Of a stretch of 64,000 nucleotides of DNA, positions 16,475 through 25,732 are shown piece by piece. Made by a program: the position numbers and the translations under genes. The stretch lies in assembly GCF_014701235.1 (NCBI RefSeq), contig NZ_AP022873.1, positions 372,001 through 436,000 of the forward strand, given 5' to 3'. Source of the stretch: Dissulfurispira thermophila. GTDB taxonomy: Bacteria > Nitrospirota > Thermodesulfovibrionia > Thermodesulfovibrionales > Dissulfurispiraceae. The notes under the pieces were generated by a model. That model ran no database searches. It was given only the letters and a program-made list of their open reading frames with translations, and was not told the origin of the DNA. The stretch's first letter is position 1. Each line of letters opens with the position of its first letter.

Positions 16475-17935
16475 ATGAAGAAAAGGACAATAAAAAAGGT
16501 ATTGATTGCAAATAGGGGTGTTCCTGCGGTCAGGATAATGCATACATGCAGGGACAGAAAGATTCCCACCACTGCTGTCTATAGTACTCCTGATAGACTT
16601 GCATATCATGTATTTATGGCAGATACTGCTGTGCATATTGGTGAGGCACCACCTGCGGAGTCTTATCTTAATATGGATAAAATGATTGATGCTGCTTTAA
16701 TGAGCGGATCAGATGTAATACATCCGGGATGGGGATTTCTTGCTGAGAATGAAGAGTTTGCTCAGAAGGTGATAGATGCAGGGATTGTATGGGTAGGTCC
16801 TTCGCCAAAAGTTATAAGGATGATGGGAGACAAGATAGAAGCTAAACTCATTGCGCAAAAAGCAAATGTTCCAACAATTCCAGGGCTTAATGATGTTACT
16901 GATATAAGTCAAATTAAGAAGTGGATGAAAACAGAAAAAGTAGCTTTTCCAATAATGATAAAGGCCTCTTCAGGTGGAGGCGGCAAGGGTATGGTAAAGG
17001 TAGAAAACGAAGACCAGTTGCAGCAGGCTTTTGCACAGGCTCGGTCAGAGGCAAAAAAAGCATTTGGGGATGAAAAGATATTAGTTGAGAAATATATTGA
17101 AAGAGGAAGGCATATAGAAGTCCAGATAGTTGCGGATGAGCATGGTAATGTGGTTCATCTCTTTGAGAGGGAATGCACTCTTCAGAGGCGCAACCAAAAA
17201 ATTATAGAAGAAGCTCCATCTCCTACGCTGGATGAAGATCTCCGTCAAGAGATATGTTTTACTGCTGTTAGGTTGATGAGGGAAATAGGATATACTACTG
17301 CAGGAACTGTAGAATTTATCTTTGATTCATCTACAAAGAAATATTATTTTCTCGAGGTTAACACGAGATTACAAGTTGAGCACGGTGTCACAGAACTTAT
17401 AACAGGTTTGGATATAGTTGGTATAATGCTCGATGTAGTCATGGGTAAAAAACTTCCATTTAAGCAGACTGATATACGGCCAAATAGATGGGCACTCGAA
17501 GTGCGTTTGAATGCAGAGGACCCAAAGACATTTAGTCCGTCATTTGGTACTATTACGCGGCTTGAGATACCTCACGGTCCAGGTGTGAGAATAGCTACTG
17601 GTGTCTATGAGGGTGCAGATATTCCTCCATATTATGATTCCCTTTTTATGCTTTTGATGACAGCAGGCGCTGACAGGGAAGATGCTGTAAGAACAATGGA
17701 CAGGGCATTAAGCAGAAATCTTAGAGTTGAAGGAATAAAGACCCTTGCGCCGCTTTTGCTGAGCATTATAAGGCATCCGTCTTTTATTTCAGGAGAGTTT
17801 TCAACACGATTTATCGAAGAACACATGAATGAGCTTATATCAATGTTTAAAGAAAAGGGCAGCGAGGATGAGGCTCTTAAAGTTGCGCGCTATGTTGCAG
17901 AAATATCAGCACTTGGACCACAGAAATGGATGTGA
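16475..17935 (+). CDS. pycA: Pyruvate carboxylase subunit A (biotin carboxylase)
   Basis: A 486-residue ATP-grasp enzyme that carboxylates the biotin of the partner subunit. Visible are the N-terminal KKVLIANRGVPAVRIMHTCRD, the glycine-rich ATP loop KASSGGGGKGM, FERECTLQRRNQKIIEEAPSP and EVNTRLQVEHGVTE. The length fits the stand-alone A subunit of two-subunit pyruvate carboxylases. It could also serve an acetyl-CoA carboxylase, but the next gene is an oxaloacetate/pyruvate-type carboxyltransferase, which settles the assignment. The two genes overlap or abut at 17933-17944. Confidence 0.92.
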   Translation: MKKRTIKKVLIANRGVPAVRIMHTCRDRKIPTTAVYSTPDRLAYHVFMADTAVHIGEAPPAESYLNMDKMIDAALMSGSDVIHPGWGFLAENEEFAQKVIDAGIVWVGPSPKVIRMMGDKIEAKLIAQKANVPTIPGLNDVTDISQIKKWMKTEKVAFPIMIKASSGGGGKGMVKVENEDQLQQAFAQARSEAKKAFGDEKILVEKYIERGRHIEVQIVADEHGNVVHLFERECTLQRRNQKIIEEAPSPTLDEDLRQEICFTAVRLMREIGYTTAGTVEFIFDSSTKKYYFLEVNTRLQVEHGVTELITGLDIVGIMLDVVMGKKLPFKQTDIRPNRWALEVRLNAEDPKTFSPSFGTITRLEIPHGPGVRIATGVYEGADIPPYYDSLFMLLMTAGADREDAVRTMDRALSRNLRVEGIKTLAPLLLSIIRHPSFISGEFSTRFIEEHMNELISMFKEKGSEDEALKVARYVAEISALGPQKWM

Positions 17936-17943
17936 GGAGACAG

Positions 17944-20049
17944 ATGCCAGAGAATAAAGAACATAACACAGAAGGCAGAGGACAGAGGGCAGAAGTCAGA
18001 AGCCCGTCTTCTATCTTTGTAAAGCCCGGTATGTCATCGAAAGAGATTGTCAAGGCTGTCAGGGACCTTAAAGGGGTTTGTTTTACCTCTGTTGGCATGA
18101 GGGATGCAGGACAGTCTGATTTCAAGAATCGGCATCGCATATATGACTTAAAGACGCTTGCTCCTTATTATAATAATATGGGATTGTTCAGTGCTGAATG
18201 TCACGGTGGTGCAAGATGGCATGTGGGCATAATGAATAGAAGAGAAAGCCCATTTGAGGAAATAAATATACTTAGAGAGCTTATGCCAGATGTGTTATTG
18301 CAAACACTTATAAGGGAGACAAATCTGTGGGGATACAGGCCATATCCTAAAAATGTTATCGAATATGTTGTATCAAAGGTTGATATAGATGTCTGGAGAT
18401 GTTTCTCTTTTCTTAATGATGTGAGGAATATGCGTGCGGTTGCAGAAGTTGTGATGAAAAGGGGAAGGCTCTTTGAGCCTACCATATCTTTTACTGTAGC
18501 AGATTGGGCAACGAATGAATATTATTTGAGTGTTGTGCGTGATATTATTGATCTCTGCGGAGGTGTTGACGAGATAGTCCTTTGCATCAAGGATATGGCA
18601 GGCGTTGGAGATATTGGAAGAATAGGCAACCTTGTAGATGCAATAAAACAGACATATCCAGAACTTGTTATCAATTACCACAGACATATAACAGACGGGC
18701 TTGCAATCCCCGCAATGTTGTCTGCTGCAAGAGCAGGTGCAAAGATATTTGATGTACAAGAGGATTCATTGGTCCGCTTTTATGGACATTCTCCGATATT
18801 GAGCGTTCATGCAATCTTTGAGGAATCAGGCATTCATGTTCATCTTAATAGATCAGAGGCAGAGGCTGCTGTCCAGAAGGTCAGAGAATGGATAGGACAT
18901 TATGAGTGGGCAGAGTCACCATTTAAAGGGCTTGACCATACAGTAACCCTTCACAAAATGCCGGGAGGCGCTTTTCCGAGTTCATTTGAACAGGCACAAA
19001 AGGCTGAATTTCTTCATCTCATGCCTGCCATATTGAAACTGATGTCTCTTTATAATAGGATTGTGAAATATTTTGATGTTACACCCGGCTCACAGATAAC
19101 ATGGGTTACATGTAGCGGTATAGTAAATAGATATGCAAAAGAGCGTGGAGATGCAGGCGTCAGGCATGTAATTGAACTCGTGACAAGATTTGTTGAAAAG
19201 AAGTTTCAGGATTTTGATGCAATGGAAAAAGGAGAGCAAGAGGAACTGCTCATGCTTTTTAGAAATGCACCTGGAGATTTCAAAAATTTGCTCTTGGGTA
19301 ATTACGGGAGACTCCCTGTTGGATGGCCTGCGGAGTGGGTATATAGAAGTACATTTGGTGATGAGTGGAAGGATAAGATTAAGGAACGGAAGGAACTCTC
19401 TCCACTTGATGCAGTGCCTGAAGATGACCTTGAAAAAATCAGAAAAGAACTGTCTGATAATCTTGGCAGGGAAGCATCAGAAGAAGAGTTTATTTTGTAT
19501 CTCATGCATCCGAAGGACGCACTCGAGTTTATTGAATTCAGAGAAAAATATGGTGAAGCTCCCCTTGCACTTCCAACTAATGTTTGGAGAGAAGGGCTGA
19601 AAAAGCCTGGTGATAGAGTTGATTTTGAACTCTGGGGCAAACCTTATACTATAGAACTTGTGTCAGTAGGTGCTGAACATGAGGGAATAGTTCATGTTGT
19701 AATGAAGGTTAATAACAAGACAAGGGTTTATAAGGTAGAGACCCCAAGGGCAAAGAAGGTCGAAATTAGAATGGCAAAAACCCCTAATGAGATAGGTGCT
19801 CCTATAAATGGAAATATCTGGAGAATTGGTAATCCTGAAAGGGGTATGCTTAAGGTTGGTGATATTGTACATAAAGGAGAAGAGATTGCGAATCTTGAGG
19901 CAATGAAAATGGAGAATGCTATTGTAGCACCATTTGACGGTCAGATTTCAGAGGTCTGTGTAAAACTCAATGATACTGTTCAGGAAGGACAACTCTTATT
20001 TATACTTGAAAAGGTACAAATTAAGGAACCAATGGGAAGGATTGATTAG
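17944..20049 (+). CDS. pycB: Pyruvate carboxylase subunit B (carboxyltransferase plus biotin carrier)
   Basis: The carboxyltransferase domain begins at GVCFTSVGMRDAGQS, whose RDxxQS-like motif belongs to the metal site, then PYC_OADA and the C-terminal biotinyl domain with AMKMEN (biotin lysine K655 in this numbering). It makes oxaloacetate from pyruvate, or decarboxylates it if coupled to a sodium pump; no pump subunits are nearby. I chose ATG at 17944, preceded by GAGGAG; an in-frame ATG at 17926 overlaps pycA. The first ~25 residues (KEHNTEGRGQRAEVRS) come from a low-complexity GGCAGAGGACAG tract and look like a non-functional extension. Confidence 0.92.
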   Translation: MPENKEHNTEGRGQRAEVRSPSSIFVKPGMSSKEIVKAVRDLKGVCFTSVGMRDAGQSDFKNRHRIYDLKTLAPYYNNMGLFSAECHGGARWHVGIMNRRESPFEEINILRELMPDVLLQTLIRETNLWGYRPYPKNVIEYVVSKVDIDVWRCFSFLNDVRNMRAVAEVVMKRGRLFEPTISFTVADWATNEYYLSVVRDIIDLCGGVDEIVLCIKDMAGVGDIGRIGNLVDAIKQTYPELVINYHRHITDGLAIPAMLSAARAGAKIFDVQEDSLVRFYGHSPILSVHAIFEESGIHVHLNRSEAEAAVQKVREWIGHYEWAESPFKGLDHTVTLHKMPGGAFPSSFEQAQKAEFLHLMPAILKLMSLYNRIVKYFDVTPGSQITWVTCSGIVNRYAKERGDAGVRHVIELVTRFVEKKFQDFDAMEKGEQEELLMLFRNAPGDFKNLLLGNYGRLPVGWPAEWVYRSTFGDEWKDKIKERKELSPLDAVPEDDLEKIRKELSDNLGREASEEEFILYLMHPKDALEFIEFREKYGEAPLALPTNVWREGLKKPGDRVDFELWGKPYTIELVSVGAEHEGIVHVVMKVNNKTRVYKVETPRAKKVEIRMAKTPNEIGAPINGNIWRIGNPERGMLKVGDIVHKGEEIANLEAMKMENAIVAPFDGQISEVCVKLNDTVQEGQLLFILEKVQIKEPMGRID

Positions 20050-20058
20050 TTACTTATA

Positions 20059-20087
20059 TTGACATAATATTAGATTTCGGTTAGTCT
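20059..20087 (+). promoter_or_regulatory. Promoter candidate for the carbonic anhydrase leader
   Basis: TTGACA (20059-20064), a 17-bp spacer and TAGTCT (20082-20087), ending 9 bases before the riboswitch. Confidence 0.6.
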
Positions 20088-20096
20088 ATTTTAACA

Positions 20097-20235
20097 GTAA
20101 AGGGGAGTAGCTGAAACAGCGGCTATCGTCAACACGGCAATAAAGCCCGGTACCGCTGGCCAATATTAAATGATTGAATAATCTGGCAAGCGAGACCTTT
20201 ACCACGAATAGAGTCTCGTGGTAAAGGTCTTTTTT
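20097..20235 (+). promoter_or_regulatory. yybP-ykoY (Mn2+) riboswitch with terminator, upstream of carbonic anhydrase
   Basis: The aptamer spans 20097-20202: GTAAAGG (20097-20103) pairs with CCTTTAC (20196-20202), with the signatures GGGGAGTAGCTG and ATCGTCAACACG. The 3' P1 strand is shared with a 15-bp terminator, AGACCTTTACCACGA (20193-20207) with TCGTGGTAAAGGTCT (20216-20230), followed by T5. The design is the same as at 13688, with different loop and terminator sequences, so it is not a recent copy. Confidence 0.9.
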
Positions 20236-20250
20236 ATTGGAGAAGAATAT

Positions 20251-20889
20251 ATGGAAAAGCTTTATAAAGGAATTCATGAGTTTAAGGAATCGCATTTCAA
20301 AAAAGAGGAAGATTTCTTTAAAAGACTTTCCGAAGAGCAGGCTCCGGAGGTGCTTTTTATAACATGTTCTGACTCACGGGTGGATCCCAACCTCGTTACC
20401 CAGAGCAAGCCGGGAGAGCTTTTTATTGTAAGGAATGTAGGAAACATCATCCCGCCATACGACTCCATAAAGGATAAAAACAATGTTGCAGCAGCTATAG
20501 AGTTTGCAGTTTTGAGTTTGAAGATAAAAGATATTATTGTCTGCGGGCACTCAAATTGCGGTGCAATGCAGGCTATCTTCAAGGACGAAAAAGAATTGAA
20601 CAACATGCCTCATCTTAGAGACTGGTTGAAGTTGGCACTGCCTGTGAAAAAAATGATCGAAAGATATTACCCAAACGCTCAAGGTGAATCTCGTCAGAGG
20701 ATTGTCGAAGAAGAAAATATCCTTGCACAATTACAGAATATTCAAACATATCCCTTTGTAGCACAGGCATTGGAACAGGGAAGTCTCCATCTGCATGGAT
20801 GGTACTATGATATAGGTTCAGGCAGTATGTTTGCATATAATCCCGAAAAGGATATTTTTGAGGAGATCAGATATGGAAAAAATGCTTGA
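20251..20889 (+). CDS. can: Beta-class carbonic anhydrase
   Basis: A 212-residue zinc enzyme hydrating CO2 to bicarbonate. The zinc ligands are visible in CSDSRVDP (Cys and the Asp/Arg dyad) and CGHSNCGAM (His and Cys). A frame open further upstream runs into the terminator, so the ATG at 20251 after TTGGAGAAG is the start. Supplying bicarbonate to the adjacent pyruvate carboxylase is a reasonable role. Placement behind an Mn2+ riboswitch is unusual. The stop overlaps the next gene by 17 bases. Confidence 0.93.
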   Translation: MEKLYKGIHEFKESHFKKEEDFFKRLSEEQAPEVLFITCSDSRVDPNLVTQSKPGELFIVRNVGNIIPPYDSIKDKNNVAAAIEFAVLSLKIKDIIVCGHSNCGAMQAIFKDEKELNNMPHLRDWLKLALPVKKMIERYYPNAQGESRQRIVEEENILAQLQNIQTYPFVAQALEQGSLHLHGWYYDIGSGSMFAYNPEKDIFEEIRYGKNA

Positions 20890-21325
20890 AAAAGGCAAGA
20901 AACTGATTTTAATTGCTGTCATCTCCTCATTAGTTGCATCTGTTGCAGCCTTTCTATGGGGTGCGGCAAAAACTGTTACTATCATACTGAATCTCGTTAC
21001 AAGCTATGGCAAAGACCCATTGGCTGCAATAGCACTGATAGAACTTATGGATACATTCCTTATTGCTACAGCACTTTTCATCTTTGCAGTCGGCATGTAT
21101 GAGCTTTTCATAAAGGATATAAACCTTCCAGAATGGCTTGTGATACACAACCTTCATGACCTTAAAGCAAAACTCGGCAGTGTTATCATTCTTGTTATGG
21201 TGGTTACATTTTTAAAGCACCTTGTTGAATGGAAAGACCCACGTGGAATACTCTTTTACGGTATCGCAATAGCAGTTGTATCAGCATCCCTTATAGCATT
21301 TAGTCACTTCGGAGGGAAAGACTGA
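20873..21325 (+). CDS. YqhA family (UPF0114) membrane protein
   Basis: A 150-residue protein of four membrane segments. The family signature is IELMDTFLIATALFIFAVGMYELFI followed by LPEWLVIHNLHDLKAKLGSVI. Function is unknown. I chose the ATG at 20873, preceded by GAGGAGAT, over an upstream in-frame start at 20831 because it gives a normal N-terminus. It is coupled to the carbonic anhydrase gene and should share its riboswitch control. Confidence 0.85.
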   Translation: MEKMLEKGKKLILIAVISSLVASVAAFLWGAAKTVTIILNLVTSYGKDPLAAIALIELMDTFLIATALFIFAVGMYELFIKDINLPEWLVIHNLHDLKAKLGSVIILVMVVTFLKHLVEWKDPRGILFYGIAIAVVSASLIAFSHFGGKD

Positions 21326-21347
21326 AAAATTAATTGGAGGTGTAGAT

Positions 21348-21602
21348 ATGATATGTCCAAGATGTAAAGGAGAATTAACAGAAACTGTAAAACACAATGT
21401 TGTGATTGACCATTGTACATCCTGTGGTGGTATCTGGCTTGATAAAGGAGAATTGAGCAAGATCATCAGCCAGATAAAACAGGCAGAAGCTTCTCTTGAT
21501 GAAGAGTTCAAACCACTATGGAAGGACAAGAGGGAATATTACGATAAATACAAATATAAAAAGAAATCTACTTTCGAAAAGATATTTGATATTTTTGATT
21601 AA
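21348..21602 (+). CDS. zf-TFIIB zinc-ribbon protein
   Basis: An 84-residue soluble protein. MICPRCKGEL and HCTSCGGIWLDKGEL form the CxxC-CxxC TFIIB-type zinc ribbon with the IWLDxGEL motif, then a charged tail. Function is unknown. The C-terminus KKKSTFEKIFDIFD echoes the C-terminus of the second zinc-ribbon protein (LDKLFSVFKK), suggesting a duplicated pair. It begins after GGAGGTG, 22 bases behind the yqhA-like gene. Confidence 0.88.
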   Translation: MICPRCKGELTETVKHNVVIDHCTSCGGIWLDKGELSKIISQIKQAEASLDEEFKPLWKDKREYYDKYKYKKKSTFEKIFDIFD

Positions 21603-21608
21603 GTAATT

Positions 21609-21842
21609 ATGGCACCGCTACTTTATAGAAGTATAGGGCAGGTAAAAAAGGTAATCATAGGAGTAATCGGTTTTACTGTGCTGCTGATAGGAGTTGCAAT
21701 GATAGTTTTACCGGGACCTGCTTTTGTTGTTATACCGCTTGGATTGGGAATCCTTGCTACTGAATTTGTATGGGCAAGGAAATTGTTAATTAAGATAAAA
21801 ACGAAAATTAGAAAAAACAAAATAAGGAGGTCTTTATGGTAA
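21609..21842 (+). CDS. PGPGW-family small membrane protein
   Basis: A 77-residue protein with two hydrophobic segments around the signature VLPGPAFVVIPLGLGILATEFVWAR, the pattern of the PGPGW putative transmembrane family, and a strongly basic tail (IKTKIRKNKIRR). Function is unknown. It lies between and overlaps the zinc-ribbon genes' unit (4 nt gap upstream, 7 nt overlap downstream), so it is part of the same operon. Confidence 0.8.
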   Translation: MAPLLYRSIGQVKKVIIGVIGFTVLLIGVAMIVLPGPAFVVIPLGLGILATEFVWARKLLIKIKTKIRKNKIRRSLW

Positions 21843-22141
21843 GTAAACCGAGTGAATTGGAAGAAGAGTACATAGCAAGGATGGAGTATGAAAAAAGAAA
21901 AAAGATTGAAGAGGAAAAACACAAAAAGCTTGCAGAGGAAGAGAAGAAAAGACTAAAGGAACTCCACTATATGAGATGCCCAAAATGTGGCATGGAGTTG
22001 ATAGAGATTGATTACAAAGGAATTAAGGTTGATAAATGTTCTGAATGTGAAGGTTTATGGCTTGATGCAGGGGAGCTTGAGGCTGTGTCAAGGCTCGAGA
22101 AATCAGGGTTAGATAAGCTATTTAGCGTATTTAAGAAATAA
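21836..22141 (+). CDS. zf-TFIIB zinc-ribbon protein with coiled-coil N-terminus
   Basis: A 101-residue protein. Residues ~5-42 are a highly charged helix rich in E and K, followed by MRCPKCGMELIEID and KCSECEGLWLDAGELEAV, a second TFIIB-type zinc ribbon. It is paralogous to 21348-21602 with the basic helix moved to the front. It ends the carbonic anhydrase operon just before a terminator-like hairpin. Confidence 0.87.
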   Translation: MVSKPSELEEEYIARMEYEKRKKIEEEKHKKLAEEEKKRLKELHYMRCPKCGMELIEIDYKGIKVDKCSECEGLWLDAGELEAVSRLEKSGLDKLFSVFKK

Positions 22142-22158
22142 ATAAAAGTAAGACTATA

Positions 22159-22200
22159 CAGACATGCAACTATGCATGGCATGTTGCATGTCTGTATTTT
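22159..22200 (+). terminator. Hairpin terminator between zinc-ribbon and ATPase genes
   Basis: CAGACATGCAAC (22159-22170), a 12-base loop, and GTTGCATGTCTG (22183-22194) form a perfect 12-bp stem, followed by TATTTT. The weak T run makes partial read-through possible. Confidence 0.65.
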
Positions 22201-22229
22201 AAGCTATTACATTTCACGAAAGGAATATT

Positions 22230-24860
22230 ATGCTCTGGCATCAAAAAGAGGTTAGTAGAGTTATTGAGGATTTGAGGTCATCTGTTCATGGACTTTCAAC
22301 CGAGGAAGCACAAAGACGCCTTTTTGAATACGGTCCAAATGAATTGAAGGAGAAAAAGAAGAGGACTCCTTTTATGATGTTCCTTGACCAGTTCAAGGAC
22401 TTCATGATACTCGTCCTTATAGCTGCTGCAATCATATCAGGGATCATCGGAGAGGCATCAGATACAATCGCTATCATTGTAATAGTTATTCTGAATGCAA
22501 TTATAGGTTTTGTTCAGGAATACAGGGCAGAAAAGGCAATGGCTGCACTTAAAAAGATGGCTGCACCCGCAGCTACTGTATTGAGAAATGGTATGCCTGT
22601 GGGTATTCCAGCTTCTGAACTCGTCCCAGGAGATATTGTAATACTTGAGGCTGGAAAGATTGTGCCTGCTGACATGAGACTGATAGAGACTGCCCAATTA
22701 AAGATAGAAGAGGCTGCACTCACAGGAGAGTCTGTGCCTGTTGAAAAACACACAAAGGCTTTACATGATGAGCACCTTTCCATTGGAGACAGGAAAAACA
22801 TGGCATATAAAGGCACATTTGTTACATACGGAAGAGGAATAGGGGTTATTACAAATACAGGCATGAATACAGAACTTGGAAAGATTGCCACGATGATTCA
22901 AGAGGAAGAAGAGGTGAAGACACCACTTCAGAAAAGGCTCACAGTGTTTGGGAAAAAGCTTGCTATTGCAGTAATGGTAATATGTGCTGTTGTTTTTGGG
23001 ATTGGTGTATTTAGAGGTGAGGAGCCATTGTTGATGCTCCTTACAGCCATATCTTTAGCAGTTGCAGCAATACCAGAGGCACTCCCTGCGGTAGTGACAA
23101 TATCGCTCGCAATCGGTGCCAAAAAGATGGTGAGGCAGAATGCATTAATACGAAAACTGCCGGCTGTAGAAACACTTGGCTCTGTGACATACATATGCTC
23201 TGATAAGACAGGAACACTTACTTTGAATAAGATGACGGTAGAGGAGATATGGATGAAGGGAAATTCACACCTTCACCCCTCCACCCCTTCACCCCTTCAC
23301 CTTTTCATGTCTGCCCTTGCCTTGAGCAACGATGCACAAATGGATGCAGATGGCAATGTAATAGGTGACCCAACAGAAATAGCCCTTTATAACATTGCAA
23401 AGGATAAAGGCTTTGATAAAGAGAAATTAGAAAAACAATTCCCACGGGTTGCTGAAATCCCTTTTGATTCAGACAGGAAATGCATGACGACAATACACAG
23501 GCTTAAGGCTGAAGGCTTAAGTCCAGAGAATAGAAAGGAAGGGTTTATCTCATTCACAAAGGGTGCAATTGAGGTCCTTCTTGAGAAGGCTAATAGTATT
23601 CTGACACCTGAAGGTCCCAAGCCTATAGATAAAGATGAAGTTCTCAAAATAAGTGAGAAAATGGCAGCCGAAGGACTCAGGGTTCTTGGTGTTGCTTTTA
23701 GGGAATGGGATGTTTTGCCTGATGATATATTGCCTGATAATGTGGAGTCAGGACTCATAATTTTAGGTCTTGCTGGCATGATGGACCCTCCGAGGGATGA
23801 GGCAAAAGAGGCAGTAAGGTTGTGTAAGGCAGCGGGTATAAAACCAGTGATGATAACAGGTGACCATCCATTGACTGCAAAGGCAATAGCAAAGAGACTT
23901 GAAATTATTGAAGATGATGCAAAAACAATAATTACAGGAAGAGAGCTTGATAGATTATCTCTTGAGGAGTTTGAGGAAAGGGTTGAACACATAAGGGTCT
24001 ATGCAAGGGTTGCACCCGAGCAGAAATTAAAGATTGTAAAGGCACTTCAGGATAAAGGACAGTTTGTTGCCATGACAGGAGATGGTGTCAATGATGCACC
24101 AGCATTGAAAAGGGCAGACATTGGGATTGCAATGGGTATTACGGGTACTGATGTCTCAAAAGAGGCTGCTCATATGATACTACTTGATGATAATTTTGCT
24201 ACGATTGTTAAGGCAGTTAAAGAAGGCAGGAGGATCTTTAATAATATACGGAAATTTATTAAATACACAATGACGAGCAATTCAGGCGAGATATGGACAA
24301 TATTCCTTGCCCCGTTTTTAGGATTGCCAATCCCCCTTTTACCTATTCATATACTCTGGATTAATCTTGTCACTGATGGACTTCCTGGTCTTGCACTTGC
24401 TGCAGAACCTGAAGAAAAGGACATAATGCAAAGACCTCCAAGACACCCAAAAGAGAGTATATTTGCACATGGTCTTGGCAGCCATATTATCTGGGTAGGG
24501 CTTCTTATGGGTTTTGTATCAATCTTTACTCAGGCATGGTCTATAAAGACAGGACACGCTCACTGGCAGACAATGGTCTTTACTGTCCTCTGCCTGAGCC
24601 AGATGGGGCATGTGCTTGCTATAAGGTCAGAGAGAGAGTCTCTTTTTAGTCAAGGGCTGCTATCGAATAAGCCTCTTGTCGGGGCCTTTCTGCTTACTTC
24701 TGTTTTACAGATAGCAACAATATATGTACCGTTTTTGAATCCTATATTTAAAACAGAACCATTGACTTTAAGTGAATTGATATTTACACTTATTCTCTCA
24801 TCTGTGGTATTTTTCGCAGTAGAGGTAGAAAAATTAATAAGGAGGAAAAGGCATGTCTGA
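22230..24860 (+). CDS. P-type Ca2+/Mn2+-family cation-transporting ATPase
   Basis: An 876-residue P2A-type pump. The N-terminal cation-ATPase segment and actuator loop TGES ([11 protein letters not shown]) are followed by the phosphorylation site CSDKTGT (D325), the hinge [17 protein letters not shown], the TM4 site AAIPEALP and TM6 NLVTDGLP. These TM motifs are those of SERCA/PMR1-like pumps that move Ca2+ or Mn2+. The yybP-ykoY regulon elsewhere includes such pumps, so Mn2+ export is plausible. Odd feature: about 15 residues ([15 protein letters not shown], near 345-359) just after the phosphorylation site are encoded by CACCCCTTCACC-like repeats, apparently an in-frame insertion. It overlaps purC by 8 bases. 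Confidence 0.93.
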   Translation: MLWHQKEVSRVIEDLRSSVHGLSTEEAQRRLFEYGPNELKEKKKRTPFMMFLDQFKDFMILVLIAAAIISGIIGEASDTIAIIVIVILNAIIGFVQEYRAEKAMAALKKMAAPAATVLRNGMPVGIPASELVPGDIVILEAGKIVPADMRLIETAQLKIEEAALTGESVPVEKHTKALHDEHLSIGDRKNMAYKGTFVTYGRGIGVITNTGMNTELGKIATMIQEEEEVKTPLQKRLTVFGKKLAIAVMVICAVVFGIGVFRGEEPLLMLLTAISLAVAAIPEALPAVVTISLAIGAKKMVRQNALIRKLPAVETLGSVTYICSDKTGTLTLNKMTVEEIWMKGNSHLHPSTPSPLHLFMSALALSNDAQMDADGNVIGDPTEIALYNIAKDKGFDKEKLEKQFPRVAEIPFDSDRKCMTTIHRLKAEGLSPENRKEGFISFTKGAIEVLLEKANSILTPEGPKPIDKDEVLKISEKMAAEGLRVLGVAFREWDVLPDDILPDNVESGLIILGLAGMMDPPRDEAKEAVRLCKAAGIKPVMITGDHPLTAKAIAKRLEIIEDDAKTIITGRELDRLSLEEFEERVEHIRVYARVAPEQKLKIVKALQDKGQFVAMTGDGVNDAPALKRADIGIAMGITGTDVSKEAAHMILLDDNFATIVKAVKEGRRIFNNIRKFIKYTMTSNSGEIWTIFLAPFLGLPIPLLPIHILWINLVTDGLPGLALAAEPEEKDIMQRPPRHPKESIFAHGLGSHIIWVGLLMGFVSIFTQAWSIKTGHAHWQTMVFTVLCLSQMGHVLAIRSERESLFSQGLLSNKPLVGAFLLTSVLQIATIYVPFLNPIFKTEPLTLSELIFTLILSSVVFFAVEVEKLIRRKRHV

Positions 24861-25731
24861 TGTTGTAATGGAGACAAATTTTAGTGATGTAAAACTTCTC
24901 AGGCGCGGGAAAGTGAGGGATGTTTATGAAGTTGATGATCATCTCTTAATTGTAGCTACGGACAGGGTCTCTGCCTTTGATGTTGTTTTGCCCAATGGCA
25001 TTCCTGATAAGGGTAAGGTTTTAACGCAGATTTCGATCTACTGGTTTAATCAGATGAAGGATATAATTGATAACCATATTGTTGCAACTAATGTAAAAGA
25101 CTATCCCAAGATACTTCATAAATATGAGGATATTCTTGAAGGCAGGAGCATGTTTGTAAAAAAGGCAAGCCCGATGCCTGTTGAATGTATTGTGAGAGGT
25201 TATCTATCTGGATCAGGATGGAAGGAATATAAAGACAAAGGAATGGTATGCGGAATAAAACTCCCGAAAGGACTTGTTGAATCTTCAAGACTCGATGAAC
25301 CAATTTTCACTCCAAGCACAAAGGCAGAGGAAGGACATGACATAAATATAAGTTTTGATGAAATGAAAAAGATTGTTGGAGATGAACTTGCTGATAGGAT
25401 GAAAGATGTAAGTCTTAAGGTCTATAAAAAAGGTAGAGAAATAGCAGAGGAGAAAGGAATAATAATCGCTGATACAAAAATGGAATTTGGGATCTATGAA
25501 AATAAATTAATCCTTATCGATGAACTCCTTACGCCTGATTCATCTCGTTTCTGGTCCATAAAGGATTATCAACCCTGCAAAGGGCAGGACAGTTTTGACA
25601 AGCAAATAGTCCGTGATTATCTTCTTACCCTTGACTGGAATCAAACTTATCCAGGTCCTATGCTGCCAGATGATATTGTTGCAAAAACAGCAGCAAGGTA
25701 TAGGGAAATATTGGAGATACTAACGAGATAG
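24853..25731 (+). CDS. purC: SAICAR synthetase PurC
   Basis: A 292-residue purine-pathway ligase joining CAIR and aspartate. Motifs include [47 protein letters not shown] and the C-terminal [14 protein letters not shown]. The length matches the longer, yeast-like type. ATG at 24853 overlaps the ATPase stop; mazG starts 1 base after its stop, so the three genes form a unit. Confidence 0.96.
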   Translation: MSDVVMETNFSDVKLLRRGKVRDVYEVDDHLLIVATDRVSAFDVVLPNGIPDKGKVLTQISIYWFNQMKDIIDNHIVATNVKDYPKILHKYEDILEGRSMFVKKASPMPVECIVRGYLSGSGWKEYKDKGMVCGIKLPKGLVESSRLDEPIFTPSTKAEEGHDINISFDEMKKIVGDELADRMKDVSLKVYKKGREIAEEKGIIIADTKMEFGIYENKLILIDELLTPDSSRFWSIKDYQPCKGQDSFDKQIVRDYLLTLDWNQTYPGPMLPDDIVAKTAARYREILEILTR

Positions 25732-25732
25732 G

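Noticed and set aside
20218-20250. Upstream in-frame GTG start for carbonic anhydrase
   Set aside because: It lies within the riboswitch terminator stem; the ATG at 20251 has a good ribosome site and a normal N-terminus.
23387-23992. 201-codon open frame on the minus strand inside the P-type ATPase gene
   Set aside because: It is antisense to a strongly conserved gene (phosphorylation and hinge motifs on the plus strand), with serine/leucine-rich composition typical of shadow frames and no ribosome site.
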